64,000 bases of DNA from Sphingobacterium daejeonense (GCF_901472535.1 NZ_LR590470.1:806001-870000); one strand, 5' to 3'; shown: positions 20,802 through 30,891, numbered from the stretch's first letter. Notes: a model not told the origin generated them from the sequence alone. Program-made: numbers and translations.

Positions 20802-20912
20802 TCGGTGAAAAGATTCATTCAGAATTTGTATCTTGAACGCATCTAAAACAATTTTGTTAAGGATACGTTAGAATTATTGATTAAAAACAAAAATATATAA
20901 GAAAACCAACGT

Positions 20913-21648
20913 ATGATATTTTATTATTTTGGTGAATATATCCTGTTGTTGAAGAAGGTTTTTCGAAAACCTGAAAAAATGAAGATCTATCTCAAAGAGA
21001 TCTTCCACGAAATGACAGAGATTGGAGTTGGGTCGTTGGGCTTAATTGTTATTATTTCTACTTTTATCGGTGCGGTAATGACCATGCAGATTGCCTTTCA
21101 GTTGGTTTCGGATTTGATCCCAACTTCTGTAATCGGTCAGATCAATCGTGACTCCAATATCTTGGAGCTCGGGCCAACCATTTCAGGATTGGTATTGATG
21201 GGGAAAGTGGGATCCGCTATTTCATCGCAAATCGGTTCCATGCGTGTAACCGAACAAATCGATGCCCTAGAAAATCATGGGTATAAATGCCGCTGGATAT
21301 TTGATCCTCCCTAAAATCATTGCAGGAGTAATTATGGTACCTGTATTGGTTATTATAGCTATCGGTTGTGCATTGGTGGGTGGTCTTCTCGGTGGAGCAT
21401 TGTCAGGAGCCGTAACACCAGATGATTATATTGAAGGGATTAGAGGTGGGTTTAATGGGTTCACAATGGTGGTAGCGATGGTAAAAGCAACAGTATTTGG
21501 GTTTATTATCACATCAGTTCCAGCATATAAAGGATTTCACGTCCGCGGGGGAGCATTGGAGGTTGGACAGGCAGGCACGAGAGCTGTAGTAATAGGATGT
21601 ATATCCATATTAGCATGTGATTATCTGATCACAGCATTAATGTTGTAA
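20913..21648 (+). CDS. mlaE: MlaE-type ABC transporter permease, interrupted by one frameshift
   Basis: MlaE family permease for phospholipid transport across the envelope. The first frame runs to TEQIDALEN, the second resumes MGINAAGYLILPKIIAGVIM. Family motifs include GAVMTMQIAFQ, LGPTISGLVLMGKVGSAISSQIGSMRVTEQIDAL and GYLILPK. One extra base near 21275-21276 explains the break; removing it gives 244 residues, the usual length. It is followed after 7 bp by the ATPase gene. No mlaD (MCE-domain) gene is present in the window, so the substrate-binding partner is elsewhere or absent. Confidence 0.92.
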
Positions 21649-21655
21649 TTAATTT

Positions 21656-22424
21656 ATGATTGAAGTAACAAATATACATAAGTCATTTGGTGACAACCTT
21701 GTTCTTGATGGAATTGATGCCATTTTTGAACCGGGCAAAGTAAGTCTTATTATTGGTGGATCCGGTTCTGGGAAAAGTACTTTGCTGAAGTGTATCGTCG
21801 GATTGCATCAGCCTGACCAAGGTAAAGTCTTCTTTGACAAACAAGAATTTACAAAAATGGATTTCGAAGAGAAAGTTCCAATTCGTAAAGAAATTGGAAT
21901 GCTCTTTCAGAACTCCGCACTCTTTGACTCCATGACCGTTGAACAGAACATCGTCTTTACCCTAGATATGTTCACCGAAATGAGCAAAGCGGAAAAGATT
22001 GATCGTGCAAATTTCTGTTTTGGAACGTGTAAACTTGGCTGGGAAAAATGATTTATATCCATCTGAGCTTTCAGGGGGTATGAAAAAAAGGGTAGGTATC
22101 GCCAGGGCAATCAGTATGAGCCCAAAATATCTATTCTGTGACGAGCCCAATTCAGGCCTTGATCCAGCGACTTCAATTTTGATCGATGAACTCGTGCTCG
22201 ATTTGACCGAAGAATATAAATGTACAACCGTCGTGGTGACCCATGATATGAACTCCGTAATGGGGATCGGAAATTATATCCTGTTCTTATATAAAGGAAA
22301 AAAATACTGGGAAGGGTCAAATCAGGACATGTTGAAGTCTGACAACAAAGAATTAAATGACTTTGTCTTTGCTAGTCCGTTGATGAAAGCCGCTAGGGAA
22401 AGCTTAAAGGAAGAAGACAGGTAG
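21656..22424 (+). CDS. mlaF: MlaF-type ABC transporter ATP-binding protein, interrupted by one frameshift
   Basis: ATPase partner of MlaE. Walker A is GGSGSGKSTLLKC; the second frame contains the signature LSGGMKKRVGIARA and Walker B YLFCDEPNSGLDP, then the switch His in VVVTHDMNSV. The first frame breaks after KIDRANF and the second resumes at VLERVNLAGKND; an extra T near 22016 explains it. Corrected length is 255 residues, normal for the family. The gene directly follows mlaE. Confidence 0.93.
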
Positions 22425-22447
22425 AATATTAGTTCCGTTGAATTTTC

Positions 22448-22455
22448 TATCTTTG
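22448..22455 (+). promoter_or_regulatory. Candidate -7 box for the methyltransferase gene
   Basis: TATCTTTG matches TAnnTTTG and sits 16 bases before the TTG start codon. Confidence 0.45.
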
Positions 22456-22471
22456 CAGAAAAACAAGCATC

Positions 22472-23374
22472 TTGAACAACAATTCCCAAATACAACTACT
22501 AACGCCTCAGCATTGGAAAGATTATGAATTAATCGACTGCGGGGACTTCGAAAAACTTGAACGCTTTGGAGAATTAATCCTAATTCGTCCCGAACCACAA
22601 GCTGTATGGCCAAAAGCACTTGGAGATGCGGAGTGGAACAAACGCTATCATATTAAATTCAAAGGCCGTTCGGCAACATCTGGTGATTGGTTGAAAAAAA
22701 ATCCTAAAACACCAGATAGATGGCATATTCAGTATAAAAACAAAGACGCTGAAATCAAGTTCAGACTGGGACTTACCTCCTTCAAGCACGTAGGTATTTT
22801 TCCTGAACAAGCCGTAAACTGGGATTATATTTCTGATTCGGTTAAGTCTTTTAAGAACCCAAAACCGAAGGTCTTAAATCTCTTCGCTTATACTGGTGGT
22901 GCATCGCTGATTGCTAAGGCTGCTGGAGCAGATACTACACATGTCGACTCCATCAAACAAGTAGTAACTTGGGCAAATGAAAATCAAGAGCTTTCCGGAT
23001 TGACAGATATACGTTGGGTAGTAGAAGATGCACTCAAATTCGTAAAGAGAGAATTGAAAAGAGGAAACACCTATAACGGTATTATCCTAGATCCTCCAGC
23101 TTATGGGCATGGTCCAAAAGGAGAAAAATGGAAACTGGAAGACCATATCATGGAAATGATGCGCGATGTCGTGCAGTTATTGGATCCTAAAGAACATTTC
23201 TTGATTCTTAACACTTATTCTTTGGGTTTCTCATCTGTGATCGTAGAAAACTTAATCAAGACTTCTTTTCCTAAAGTCGAAAACTTAGAGATCGGAGAAC
23301 TATACCTTCAAGCTACCGCAGGGCCAAAATTACCATTGGGAGTATTCGGGAAATTCAGAAAAATAGCAAAATAA
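22472..23374 (+). CDS. Class I SAM-dependent methyltransferase, RlmI-like
   Basis: 300 residues from a TTG start. The SAM-binding motif I is VLNLFAYTGGASLIAKAAGA, motif IV is ILDPPAYGHGPKGE, and a late LILNTYSLG strand follows. This is the catalytic domain of the RlmI/RlmK group that makes 5-methylcytosine or m7G in 23S rRNA; the PUA domain of RlmI is absent, and residues 1-110 form a beta-rich substrate region instead. An RNA target is inferred. A stem-loop terminator follows within 20 bp. Confidence 0.85.
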   Translation: MNNNSQIQLLTPQHWKDYELIDCGDFEKLERFGELILIRPEPQAVWPKALGDAEWNKRYHIKFKGRSATSGDWLKKNPKTPDRWHIQYKNKDAEIKFRLGLTSFKHVGIFPEQAVNWDYISDSVKSFKNPKPKVLNLFAYTGGASLIAKAAGADTTHVDSIKQVVTWANENQELSGLTDIRWVVEDALKFVKRELKRGNTYNGIILDPPAYGHGPKGEKWKLEDHIMEMMRDVVQLLDPKEHFLILNTYSLGFSSVIVENLIKTSFPKVENLEIGELYLQATAGPKLPLGVFGKFRKIAK

Positions 23375-23393
23375 TTGCATTAAGATATAAAAG

Positions 23394-23428
23394 AAAATAG
23401 CCATCGAAAGATGGCTATTTTTGTTTTT
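23394..23428 (+). terminator. Terminator of the methyltransferase gene
   Basis: The 12-bp stem AAAATAGCCATC with a GAAA loop and its complement is followed by a T-rich tract. Confidence 0.85.
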
Positions 23429-23510
23429 CATAGGTAGGTCAATATATAAGTATTACACATCTAAGGGCACATCCAAGGATTTAAATCATCATATTTAAAG
23501 AATGCTCCTG

Positions 23511-23732
23511 CTAATTTCCCACACCTCCCTGTACGGGAAACTCATTCTGCAGGAGCCATTCACTATTTAGACCTAAATCTTTCTGTTCACTATCCAAACC
23601 GATAGCTACTGTTTTCCATTTATCATTCTCAGAATCGGACTTAATATGATTTCGCTTTTGGCAAACGCACGACACTGCTTAAGCCCGACTATTTTCCTCA
23701 TCCTCAACACATGCAAATAACAAAACAATCAC
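23511..23732 (-). pseudogene. Possible decayed small lipoprotein gene with an internal stop
   Basis: On the minus strand a GTG at 23732 opens MIVLLFACVEDEENSRA, which resembles the end of a lipoprotein signal (LLFAC). A TAA at 23679-23681 interrupts the frame. The same frame then stays open for more than 50 residues, including SENDKWKTVAIGLDSEQKDL and ending QGGVGN at a TAG (23511-23513). The protein-like composition on both sides of the stop suggests a broken gene. I do not recognise the family, and chance cannot be excluded. Confidence 0.3.
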
Positions 23733-23812
23733 GATGTAAAAAGTAATATCAATCGGCAGGAAAAATGATGTTGGTCACAATGGTGGTTTCATCCAAACGG
23801 GGTTGGTTAGCC

Positions 23813-23836
23813 GTGGCAGGTGTCCCCACCTGCCAC
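23813..23836. repeat. GTGG-type interspersed palindrome, copy 1
   Basis: Ten-base arms GTGGCAGGTG and CACCTGCCAC flank a TCCC centre. Related copies are at 24331, 27598, 37645 and 38049. Confidence 0.8.
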
Positions 23837-24029
23837 ATATCACGCCATACCGCCCCAGCGGGGCGGCACTATTATAGAAAATATCATGTTTAGACGGCCA
23901 CTAACCCTGTAGGGGTGTCACTATAAATTGCAGAAAAACTAACCACGCTGTGAAAAACAAAACACTAGCACGGCGCCTAAATAGTTTCCCGAGCTAAAGC
24001 TCGAGAATGACACGTTCTTTTATTTAAAT

Positions 24030-24091
24030 GGGCGATTTTTGGGAAAATGGAGTTGCGGCGAGCCGCAACTCCATTTTCCCAAAAATCGCCC
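24030..24091. repeat. Perfect 62-bp palindrome
   Basis: Two 30-base arms (24030-24059 and 24062-24091) are exact reverse complements around a 2-base centre. The left arm begins GGGCGATTTTTGGG and ends GTTGCGGC. It is flanked by two inverted stem-loop modules that both contain TGTCAT and GGAAACT (left one, minus strand, about 23984-24013; right one about 24110-24140). No coding role is evident. Confidence 0.92.
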
Positions 24092-24330
24092 CCTTTCTAG
24101 CGACATGCCTGTCATCCTAATCGCAAGATTAGGAAACTGTTTTTTTTATGATTTAAAAACAATAGTGGTCGGTGCATTCACCAACTACGGCGAACCACAT
24201 CCAACACAACGCCATCAGCTTGTCATGTTTGTTTAACACGCTTAACTTAATGATATTGCCCGATGTGGTTGGTCAGCCGTGGCAGGTGTCCTCGCTATAA
24301 TAGTTACACCCCTTCTGGGGTTGAACTGCC

Positions 24331-24354
24331 GTGGCTGGTGTCCCCACCTGCCAC
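24331..24354. repeat. GTGG-type interspersed palindrome, copy 2
   Basis: GTGGCTGGTG and CACCTGCCAC around TCCC, with one arm mismatch. It directly follows a TATAATAGT-hairpin unit at 24294-24322. Confidence 0.75.
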
Positions 24355-24453
24355 ATATCTTTACGCCAAACCGCCTCGGAGGGAAGGAACTATTATAAAA
24401 AATGAAATATCAACACATTCCTCCCCTCATCGCAAGATAAGTCCCCGTTTTCT

Positions 24454-24488
24454 ATCTCACATCTCATATCTCACATCCCACATCTCAC
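24454..24488. repeat. Heptad tandem array (ATCTCAC type)
   Basis: Five consecutive 7-base units of the form ATCTCAC, ATCTCAT or ATCCCAC run right up to, and supply, the purU stop codon (TGA on the minus strand at 24485-24487). Confidence 0.85.
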
Positions 24489-25327
24489 TTAAACACAATC
24501 GTCCTATTTCCGTGTAGCATTACCCTATCTTCTGACAATAGCTGAATAGCTTTGCTGAGGACAGCTTTTTCGATTTCGGTACCTGCGTTTCGCATTTTGG
24601 TAACGTCATAGCTATGGTCAATGGATTTTGTGTTTTGGACGATGATAGGACCTTCATCGAGGTCGTCGGTTACAAAATGTGCTGTTGCACCGATGATCTT
24701 TACGCCGCGGTCGTGCGCTTGTTTGTATGGGTTTGCACCGATAAATGCTGGCAGAAAGGAATGATGGATATTTATTAATTTACCCTTGAATTTAGATACA
24801 AAATCAGGGGATAGAATGCGCATGAATTTTGCCAGGATGATATAATCGCTGGGGTAGGAGGAAACAGTATCCGCCAATTCCTGTTCAAATTCTTGCTTGC
24901 TCTTGTTTTCATGGCTGATATAATGGAACGGAAGTCCAAATTTTTCTGTGAACTCCTGCAGGTTGTCATAGTTACCAATTACGGCAACGACCTCTGCCTG
25001 CATTGTTTTGAAGAAATGACGAACCAATATATCTGCCAAGCAGTGGTGTTCTTTGGTTACTAGAACGACGAGGCGCTTGTTTTGGTCAGGATTGACCATC
25101 ACCTGGCTATTTGCTGGCAGCCTGGCGGTCAATGCCTGATGTAAAACCTCTTTATTGTACAATTCACCCGCACAAACCACCCGCACAAAGAATTTATTGT
25201 TGGTTTCATCAACAAATTCACGCATGGTGACAATATTTAACTCTTGTTCAGCCAAGACATTGGAAATAATTGCGACGAGTCCTACTGCATCCTGACATTG
25301 GATGAGTATTAAGGTTTGAGTGTTCAT
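24485..25327 (-). CDS. purU: Formyltetrahydrofolate deformylase
   Basis: 280 residues. PurU hydrolyses 10-formyl-THF to formate and THF. An N-terminal ACT domain (TLILIQCQDAVGLVAIISNVLAEQ) is followed by a formyltransferase-like catalytic domain with LINIHHSFLPAFIGANPYKQA and GATAHFVTDDLDEGPII; the catalytic Asn, His and Asp are visible. The stop codon lies inside a heptad repeat array, so the C-terminus was probably fixed by the repeat. Confidence 0.95.
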   Translation of the reverse strand: MNTQTLILIQCQDAVGLVAIISNVLAEQELNIVTMREFVDETNNKFFVRVVCAGELYNKEVLHQALTARLPANSQVMVNPDQNKRLVVLVTKEHHCLADILVRHFFKTMQAEVVAVIGNYDNLQEFTEKFGLPFHYISHENKSKQEFEQELADTVSSYPSDYIILAKFMRILSPDFVSKFKGKLINIHHSFLPAFIGANPYKQAHDRGVKIIGATAHFVTDDLDEGPIIVQNTKSIDHSYDVTKMRNAGTEIEKAVLSKAIQLLSEDRVMLHGNRTIVFK

Positions 25328-25384
25328 TATAGGTTAGGTTATGTAAAATATGGGGAGAAAAATAATTCCTCCCCAATAGTATTG

Positions 25385-27286
25385 TTAAACGGCTTCTTGG
25401 ACCGCTTCCATAGTTTCTTCTTCTGTCGAAGATTCTTCTTTTGTTTTGACCATGTCGTCTTCGGTGTCCAATTCAACACGTAAATTGTTGACGATATGGA
25501 CCTGACGATCAGGGGTGTTTTTACCCATATAATATTCTAAGAGCTGCGGTAATTTATTGTCTTTCGAAAGAATTACCGGCTCCAATCTGATGTTCTCGCC
25601 AATAAACATCCCGAACTCAGAAGGTGAAATCTCACCCAATCCTTTAAATCGGGTAATCTCGGGCTTGCCCCCTAATTTGTTAATCGCGTTGACACGTTCC
25701 TCATCCGAATAGCAGTAGATGGTTTCTTTTTTGTTACGGACCCTAAACAAAGGTGTCTGTAGAATAGATACGTGGCCTGCTTTAACTAGGTCAGGGAAAA
25801 ATTGCAAGAAGAAAGTCATCATCAACAAACGGATGTGCATACCGTCCACATCGGCATCCGTTGCGATTACAATATTATTGTATCTTAATCCTTCGATTCC
25901 GTCCTCAATATTCAGGGCATGCTGCAATAGGTTAAACTCCTCATTTTCATATACGATTTTCTTCGTTAATCCGTATGAATTCAAGGGCTTTCCTTTTAAA
26001 CTAAAAACAGCCTGTGTATAAACATCACGTGATTTGGTGATCGATCCTGATGCAGAGTCACCCTCTGTGATAAATAAGGTAGTTTCTAGGTTACGCTCAT
26101 GTTTATCGCTGAAATGAACTTTACAGTCCCTTAACTTTCTGTTATGTAGAGATGCTTTTTTAGCTCTTTCATTGGCTAATTTTTTGATACCTGCGATATC
26201 TTTGCGCTCACGCTCAGATTGAAGGATACGTTTTTGCAGAGCATCTGCAGTTGCAGGATTCTTGTGCAGGTAATCATCCAATGCTTTCTTCACAAAATCA
26301 TTGATAAACGTACGTACCGTTGGACCATCTGGACCAATTGTAGGTGAACCAAGTTTTGTTTTGGTTTGGGATTCGAATACAGGTTCCTGCACCTTTATGG
26401 CAATTGCTCCAATAATAGAAGCACGAACATCTGAGGCATCAAATTCCTTTTTATAAAATTCACGGATGGTTTTAACGACCGCTTCTCGGAATGCTGCTTG
26501 GTGAGTACCTCCTTGAGTGGTGTGCTGACCGTTGACAAATGAATAGTATTCCTCTCCGTATTGCTGACCGTGGGTCATAGCGATTTCAATATCATCACCT
26601 TTCAGATGAATGATAGGGTAGCGCATGCCTTCAGTGTCCACATTGCGCTCCAATAAATCCTTAAGCCCATTTTCAGAAATAAATTTCTGACCGTTAAAGT
26701 TTATGGTCAACCCAGAATTCAGGAATACATAATTCCAGATCATGTTCTCCACAAACTCTAGTCTGTATTTATAGTTTTTGAAAATGCTGTCATCAGGGTA
26801 GAACGTTACGGAAGTTCCATTACGCTGTGTAGTTTCTTTTTGCTCATCAGAAATCAGTTCACCCTTGCTGAACTGAGCAATCCTAGTGACGCTCTGTCTA
26901 TAAGATTGAACGGAAAATTGGTTAGACAAGGCATTTACCGCCTTTGTACCAACCCCGTTTAGCCCTACTGATTTTTGGAAAGCTTTGCTGTCGTATTTAC
27001 CACCTGTATTGATTTTGGAAACAACATCAACTACAGAGCCGATTGGAATACCGCGGCCGTAGTCCCTTACGGTAACCTTGTTTTCATTTACGGTAATGTC
27101 GATAATCTTTCCGGCTCCCATGACAAACTCATCGATAGAGTTGTCGACCACCTCTTTCAATAATACATATATCCCATCATCATAGGCCGATCCATCCCCT
27201 AACTTACCAATATACATCCCTGGTCTCAATCGGATATGTTCTTTCCAATCGAGGGAACGTATGCTATCTTCGTTATATGCTGTCAT
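25385..27286 (-). CDS. parE: DNA topoisomerase IV subunit B (GyrB/ParE family)
   Basis: About 633 residues from the ATG at 27286; a longer frame from 27352 would add 22 residues outside the family start. The GHKL ATPase is seen as [24 protein letters not shown] and [12 protein letters not shown]; the TOPRIM domain has [13 protein letters not shown] and [14 protein letters not shown]. The length is typical of topoisomerase IV B of Bacteroidota, shorter than GyrB-type proteins with inserts. No parC is adjacent. Lys/Glu-rich tail residues are non-conserved. Confidence 0.9.
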   Translation of the reverse strand: MTAYNEDSIRSLDWKEHIRLRPGMYIGKLGDGSAYDDGIYVLLKEVVDNSIDEFVMGAGKIIDITVNENKVTVRDYGRGIPIGSVVDVVSKINTGGKYDSKAFQKSVGLNGVGTKAVNALSNQFSVQSYRQSVTRIAQFSKGELISDEQKETTQRNGTSVTFYPDDSIFKNYKYRLEFVENMIWNYVFLNSGLTINFNGQKFISENGLKDLLERNVDTEGMRYPIIHLKGDDIEIAMTHGQQYGEEYYSFVNGQHTTQGGTHQAAFREAVVKTIREFYKKEFDASDVRASIIGAIAIKVQEPVFESQTKTKLGSPTIGPDGPTVRTFINDFVKKALDDYLHKNPATADALQKRILQSERERKDIAGIKKLANERAKKASLHNRKLRDCKVHFSDKHERNLETTLFITEGDSASGSITKSRDVYTQAVFSLKGKPLNSYGLTKKIVYENEEFNLLQHALNIEDGIEGLRYNNIVIATDADVDGMHIRLLMMTFFLQFFPDLVKAGHVSILQTPLFRVRNKKETIYCYSDEERVNAINKLGGKPEITRFKGLGEISPSEFGMFIGENIRLEPVILSKDNKLPQLLEYYMGKNTPDRQVHIVNNLRVELDTEDDMVKTKEESSTEEETMEAVQEAV

Positions 27287-27551
27287 AAAATTTTCGATAT
27301 TCTTTGAACCAACGCAAAAATATAAAAAAGATAATCGACTTTTGCACAACACTTTTGAACATTTATATCACAATCCTCACTTAGAAGGTAGCAATACTTT
27401 AAACAATCCTTAAAATTTACCAAAAGGAACCCTAATTCCATCATCCTGTTAATTAAACACTTATCCACATTCCCTGTTAATAAAAACCTGAAAAATCAAC
27501 AATCTAGGGCTTAGCATGCGATAAAAACGTTCATCGGCTTTCAAACCGCCT

Positions 27552-27587
27552 AATGTCTTATGTCTAATGTCTTATGTCTTATGTCTA
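27552..27587. repeat. Heptad tandem array (ATGTCTT type), first
   Basis: Five consecutive 7-base units ATGTCTT or ATGTCTA. A second array of the same unit is at 27681-27708. Confidence 0.85.
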
Positions 27588-27597
27588 AATTGAAGCC

Positions 27598-27621
27598 ATG
27601 GTTGGTGTCCCCACCAACCAT
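27598..27621. repeat. GTGG-type interspersed palindrome, copy 3
   Basis: ATGGTTGGTG and CACCAACCAT around TCCC. The downstream flank (AGCACAGCTAGCGCA) resembles the flank of the copy at 37645, so the repeated unit is longer than the palindrome. Confidence 0.8.
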
Positions 27622-27680
27622 TTTTAGCACAGCTAGCGCACCATTCGGCTCTGCTCATCCACAGGAGGTTTTCAATTTCT

Positions 27681-27708
27681 AATGTCTTATGTCTTATGTC
27701 TTATGTCT
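27681..27708. repeat. Heptad tandem array (ATGTCTT type), second
   Basis: Four consecutive ATGTCTT units, about 100 bp from the first array. Confidence 0.85.
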
Positions 27709-27742
27709 TGTTGTCTCTTCTTCCTACCTTCTTCCTAATTCG

Positions 27743-27880
27743 TTCCACTCTCCTTCGTCTCTTGTTCGGACTTTGTTCGGACCTCGTTCGGAGCTGCTTC
27801 GGAAAACACCCGAACAAGGTCCGAACGAGGTCCGAATGAAAGAGGACTCAGAGTGGAAGGAGAGTGGAAGGAGAGTGGAA
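27743..27880. repeat. Imperfect 138-bp hairpin built from 11-bp tandem repeats
   Basis: The left arm has four 11-base units beginning TTGTTCGGACT (27762-27805). The right arm has three units beginning CCGAACAAGGT (27810-27842), then three units AGAGTGGAAGG (27850-27880). Outer ends TTCCACTCTCC (27743) and GGAGAGTGGAA (27870-27880) are complementary. Confidence 0.85.
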
Positions 27881-27966
27881 CAAGAGTCGAGGCAGAACTG
27901 AAAAATGGCCAAAAAAAAGAGGCTTAATTATTTTTTAAGCCTCTAATTTTCTATGTTGCTATATTT

Positions 27967-28473
27967 TTAGATTCCTCTACCGAAATCATCTTGCACTCTT
28001 ACGATATCTTCTTCATCGGAAGGGTTTGCGGAGTCTGTATGTTGCCAGATTTCGGCTACGACACCGTACGACCCTAAGCCCACTAAACGATGTCTTTCAC
28101 CCTGAGATAGGCGGATGGAATCTCCTTCTTTCAGGATCTTTAATTCATGTTCTTCGTCTGTAGGACTGGTAACTACGCCAACTTCACCACGGATCACCCT
28201 CCAGATTTCTGCGCGGCGGTGATGATATTGCCATGATAAGCGCTTGTTAGGTCCAACGATCAATACTTTTGGACTCAACTTGCCTGATATTTTAAGGTCT
28301 TGAACGTCCATTCCTTCGAAGTATGCATTGGCAAATTCTTGTGCCTGATCTTCATTGATAACAAAGAAACCTCCCCAAGGACGGTTTTGGTCTTCACTCT
28401 CGATCTTGAAACCCTTCTCGGTTAATTTTGTTGCTATCTCTTGAAATAATTCGCTTTTATCTATATATGTCAT
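27967..28473 (-). CDS. Cupin protein, phosphomannose isomerase type II-like
   Basis: 168 residues. A single cupin barrel contains RPWGGFFVINEDQ, then LSPKVLIVGPNKRLSWQYHHRRAEIWRVIRGE, with the metal-binding HH and E residues, then SQGERHRLVGLG. The pattern matches the C-terminal isomerase domain of type II phosphomannose isomerase/GDP-mannose pyrophosphorylase, without the nucleotidyltransferase part. Sugar-phosphate isomerase activity is plausible but not shown. It is divergent from the helicase gene. Confidence 0.78.
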   Translation of the reverse strand: MTYIDKSELFQEIATKLTEKGFKIESEDQNRPWGGFFVINEDQAQEFANAYFEGMDVQDLKISGKLSPKVLIVGPNKRLSWQYHHRRAEIWRVIRGEVGVVTSPTDEEHELKILKEGDSIRLSQGERHRLVGLGSYGVVAEIWQHTDSANPSDEEDIVRVQDDFGRGI

Positions 28474-28556
28474 GGTTACTATATTTACTTATGTGAAGAT
28501 AATATAACTTTTGTATTAATACAAGCGTATAAAAAACACAAACGGATGTTTTACCC

Positions 28557-28564
28557 TATATTTG
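28557..28564 (+). promoter_or_regulatory. Candidate -7 box for the helicase gene
   Basis: TATATTTG matches TAnnTTTG, 19 bases before the ATG. Confidence 0.45.
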
Positions 28565-28583
28565 CAAAATAACTTTATACTCC

Positions 28584-30783
28584 ATGTCACCATCATTCGA
28601 TACTCAAAACGATATTTTTGCTAAAGCCGTTGCATTTGTGAATCAAACCCAACAACCGATTTTCCTTACCGGAAAGGCGGGAACAGGGAAGACTACTTTC
28701 TTGAAGTTTATCCGTGAGAACAGCTACAAGAAAATGGCGATTACTGCCCCTACAGGTGTGGCAGCAATGAATGCCGGCGGAACAACTCTGCATGCCCTGT
28801 TTTGGTTGCCTTTTGGTGTATTTATCGAAGATTACCCGCTGACTTGGGAGGATAAAGACCAGTTCATTTACAATAAACACCGTCTCTTCAGTACCATTAA
28901 ACTCACAAAAAAACAGAAGGGCGATCCTACAGGAATTAGAACTCCTCGTAATCGATGAGGTATCCATGGTAAGAGCCGATACCCTAGATGCTATCGATGT
29001 TATCCTCAAGAGCGTAAGGCGTGATATGAGACCATTTGGTGGCGTCCAGGTGTTGTTTATAGGAGATTTGTACCAATTACCACCTGTTGTACAGGATAGA
29101 GAGTGGCAAGTCCTTCGGGATTATTATTCAAGCGCGTTCTTTTTTGATGCCAAAGTATTCAAGCAGCAACCACCCGTACTGATAGAATTACAGAAAATAT
29201 ACAGACAGCAGGACAGTACTTTCATCGATATCCTCAACAAAATCAGAAATAATGAAACAGCGAATGAGGACCTCGAAGCCTTGAACGCGCATTACAAGCC
29301 TGATTTCGTTGCTCCGGCAGGCGAACAATACATCACATTGACATCCCATAATCGCTTGGCGGATCAAATCAACCAGGAGAAATTGGAAAGCTTGGATACC
29401 AAGCTTCACAGAATAAAATCCATCATCAAGGATGATTTCCAAAATGGCTTATTCCCTGCGGAGGATACTTTAAGCCTTCGTGTAGGAGCGCAAGTCATGT
29501 TCATCAAGAATGACGTGGGTGAGGAGCGACGATATTTTAATGGAAAAATAGGGACTGTAAAAGATATACAGATTGATAAGCATAAAATAATTGTTTCCTT
29601 TCCGAATGGTGAAGAAGATGTGGAGGTAAAGCGGGAGACATGGGAGAATATACGCTACTCTTACAATAAGGGTGACGACAAGATCGAAGAGGAAGTGCTC
29701 GGTACCTTTTCTCAATTTCCGCTGCGGTTGGCATGGGCTATTACCATCCATAAGAGCCAGGGATTGACTTTTGACAAGGCCATTATCGATGCAGGGACTT
29801 CTTTTGCTGCTGGGCAAGTGTATGTTGCATTGAGTAGGTTGACTGGGTTAGAGGGGTTGGTTTTAAGGTCAAGAGTGCCATCATATGCAATTAGGACTGA
29901 TTTCCAAGTGGTTAATTTCATGAAGAATATGTCTGCGATCAGTGAACTTGACCCCATTTTGCAGGAGGCTCAGAAGAGATATCTCGGCCAGATCTTGTTG
30001 CAGAGTTTCCGATGGAACAATATGTGCGACGAGCTGGAATCTTTGATCGAAGAACAAGAAGGGAAAAAGATTGAAGGTAAGGAAGAGGCAGTTGAATTCT
30101 TGAAAGACCTATTGGCAAAATTAAGGGCGCAAGAAGTTGTGGCCAACAAATTTATCACACAACTCTACAAAATGCTGGCGCAAGCTGAGATCGATTACGA
30201 AAAGATCTGTGAAAGATCCAATGCTGCCGTAAGCTGGTTTCTACCGACGTTCAGTAAAGAATGCCTTGAGCCGATGGAGAGGCATATTGAGGAATGGAGG
30301 GTAAAGAAGAGAACTAAGAAATATATTTCGACACTAAAGAGCATCTTATTGGATTTCAAGAGAAAGCATGAGCAACTCAAGCATAGCCAAACGATTGCTG
30401 AGGCTCTCAATAAATCCTCTGATGAACTGACCGAGGAGTTGTTGCAATGGAACAAGCCAAAGGATGACCTTGTGAAGGAGGTCGAAGAAAAGGAAAAAGA
30501 CACAAAACAGATATCGCTGGATATGTTTATGGACGGATCTGATATTGAAGAGATTGCGAAAAAGAGAGACATGGTTGTAGGAACGATTTATGGCCATCTG
30601 ATCAATTTTATTGGAACCGATATTGAGGCTACCGATTTGATGGCTGAAGATGAGCTTCATAAGATTGTGGAGATTATCAATAAAAATCCTGAAGCATCAG
30701 CTACCGAGATCAGGACTTTGATGGATATGAAAGTTGATTATCCGCAGATCCGGATTGCTCAAAAATACCTGGAGGTTAAGTAA
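28584..30783 (+). CDS. PIF1/RecD-like helicase with C-terminal helix-turn-helix region, one frameshift
   Basis: Superfamily 1 DNA helicase. Walker A is LTGKAGTGKTTFLKF; Walker B LLVIDEVSMVRAD lies just after the break; motif VI region AWAITIHKSQGLTFDKAIID is near residue 390. The C-terminal third is helical and ends in a helix-turn-helix-like segment (DGSDIEEIAKKRDMVVGTIY), as in many Bacteroidota PIF1-like proteins. An extra A in a seven-A run (28907-28913) causes the shift; corrected length is 732 residues. In vivo substrate unknown. Confidence 0.9.
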
Positions 30784-30891
30784 TTGTTACGTTCGTTTAT
30801 TTTAAAAAGTCATTTGTTTATTCAATGTGTTGGATATTTGAATAATTTTTCAAAAAATGACAGTAAAATTATCAGCCTATCCATATTTAAT

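Larger units (their letters stand above)
23375..24484. other. 1.1-kb gap rich in palindromic repeats
   Basis: No intact gene is recognisable. The gap holds the methyltransferase terminator, a possible broken lipoprotein gene (23511-23732), copies of the GTGG..CCAC palindrome (23813-23836, 24331-24354, plus a half copy near 24278), copies of the TATAATAGT-hairpin unit (about 23853-23930, 24294-24322, 24391-24401), a perfect 62-bp palindrome (24030-24091) and a heptad array (24454-24488). Confidence 0.8.
27353..27966. other. 0.6-kb gap with heptad and 11-bp-period repeats
   Basis: No gene seen. The gap carries two ATGTCTT heptad arrays, one GTGG-type palindrome copy and a large imperfect hairpin built of 11-bp repeats. 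Short open frames on both strands around 27690-27910 exist only because of the palindrome. Confidence 0.8.

Noticed and set aside
20913..22424. Programmed frameshifting in mlaE and mlaF
   Set aside because: There is no slippery heptamer or downstream structure at the break points, and similar single-base breaks occur in many unrelated genes of the window, which points to sequence error.
24039..24236. A 65-codon frame in the palindrome region
   Set aside because: It begins within the perfect palindrome and passes through stem-loop modules; nothing protein-like is seen.
27689..27912. Overlapping open frames on both strands
   Set aside because: They mirror each other because the region is palindromic; there is no start context and the composition is not protein-like.
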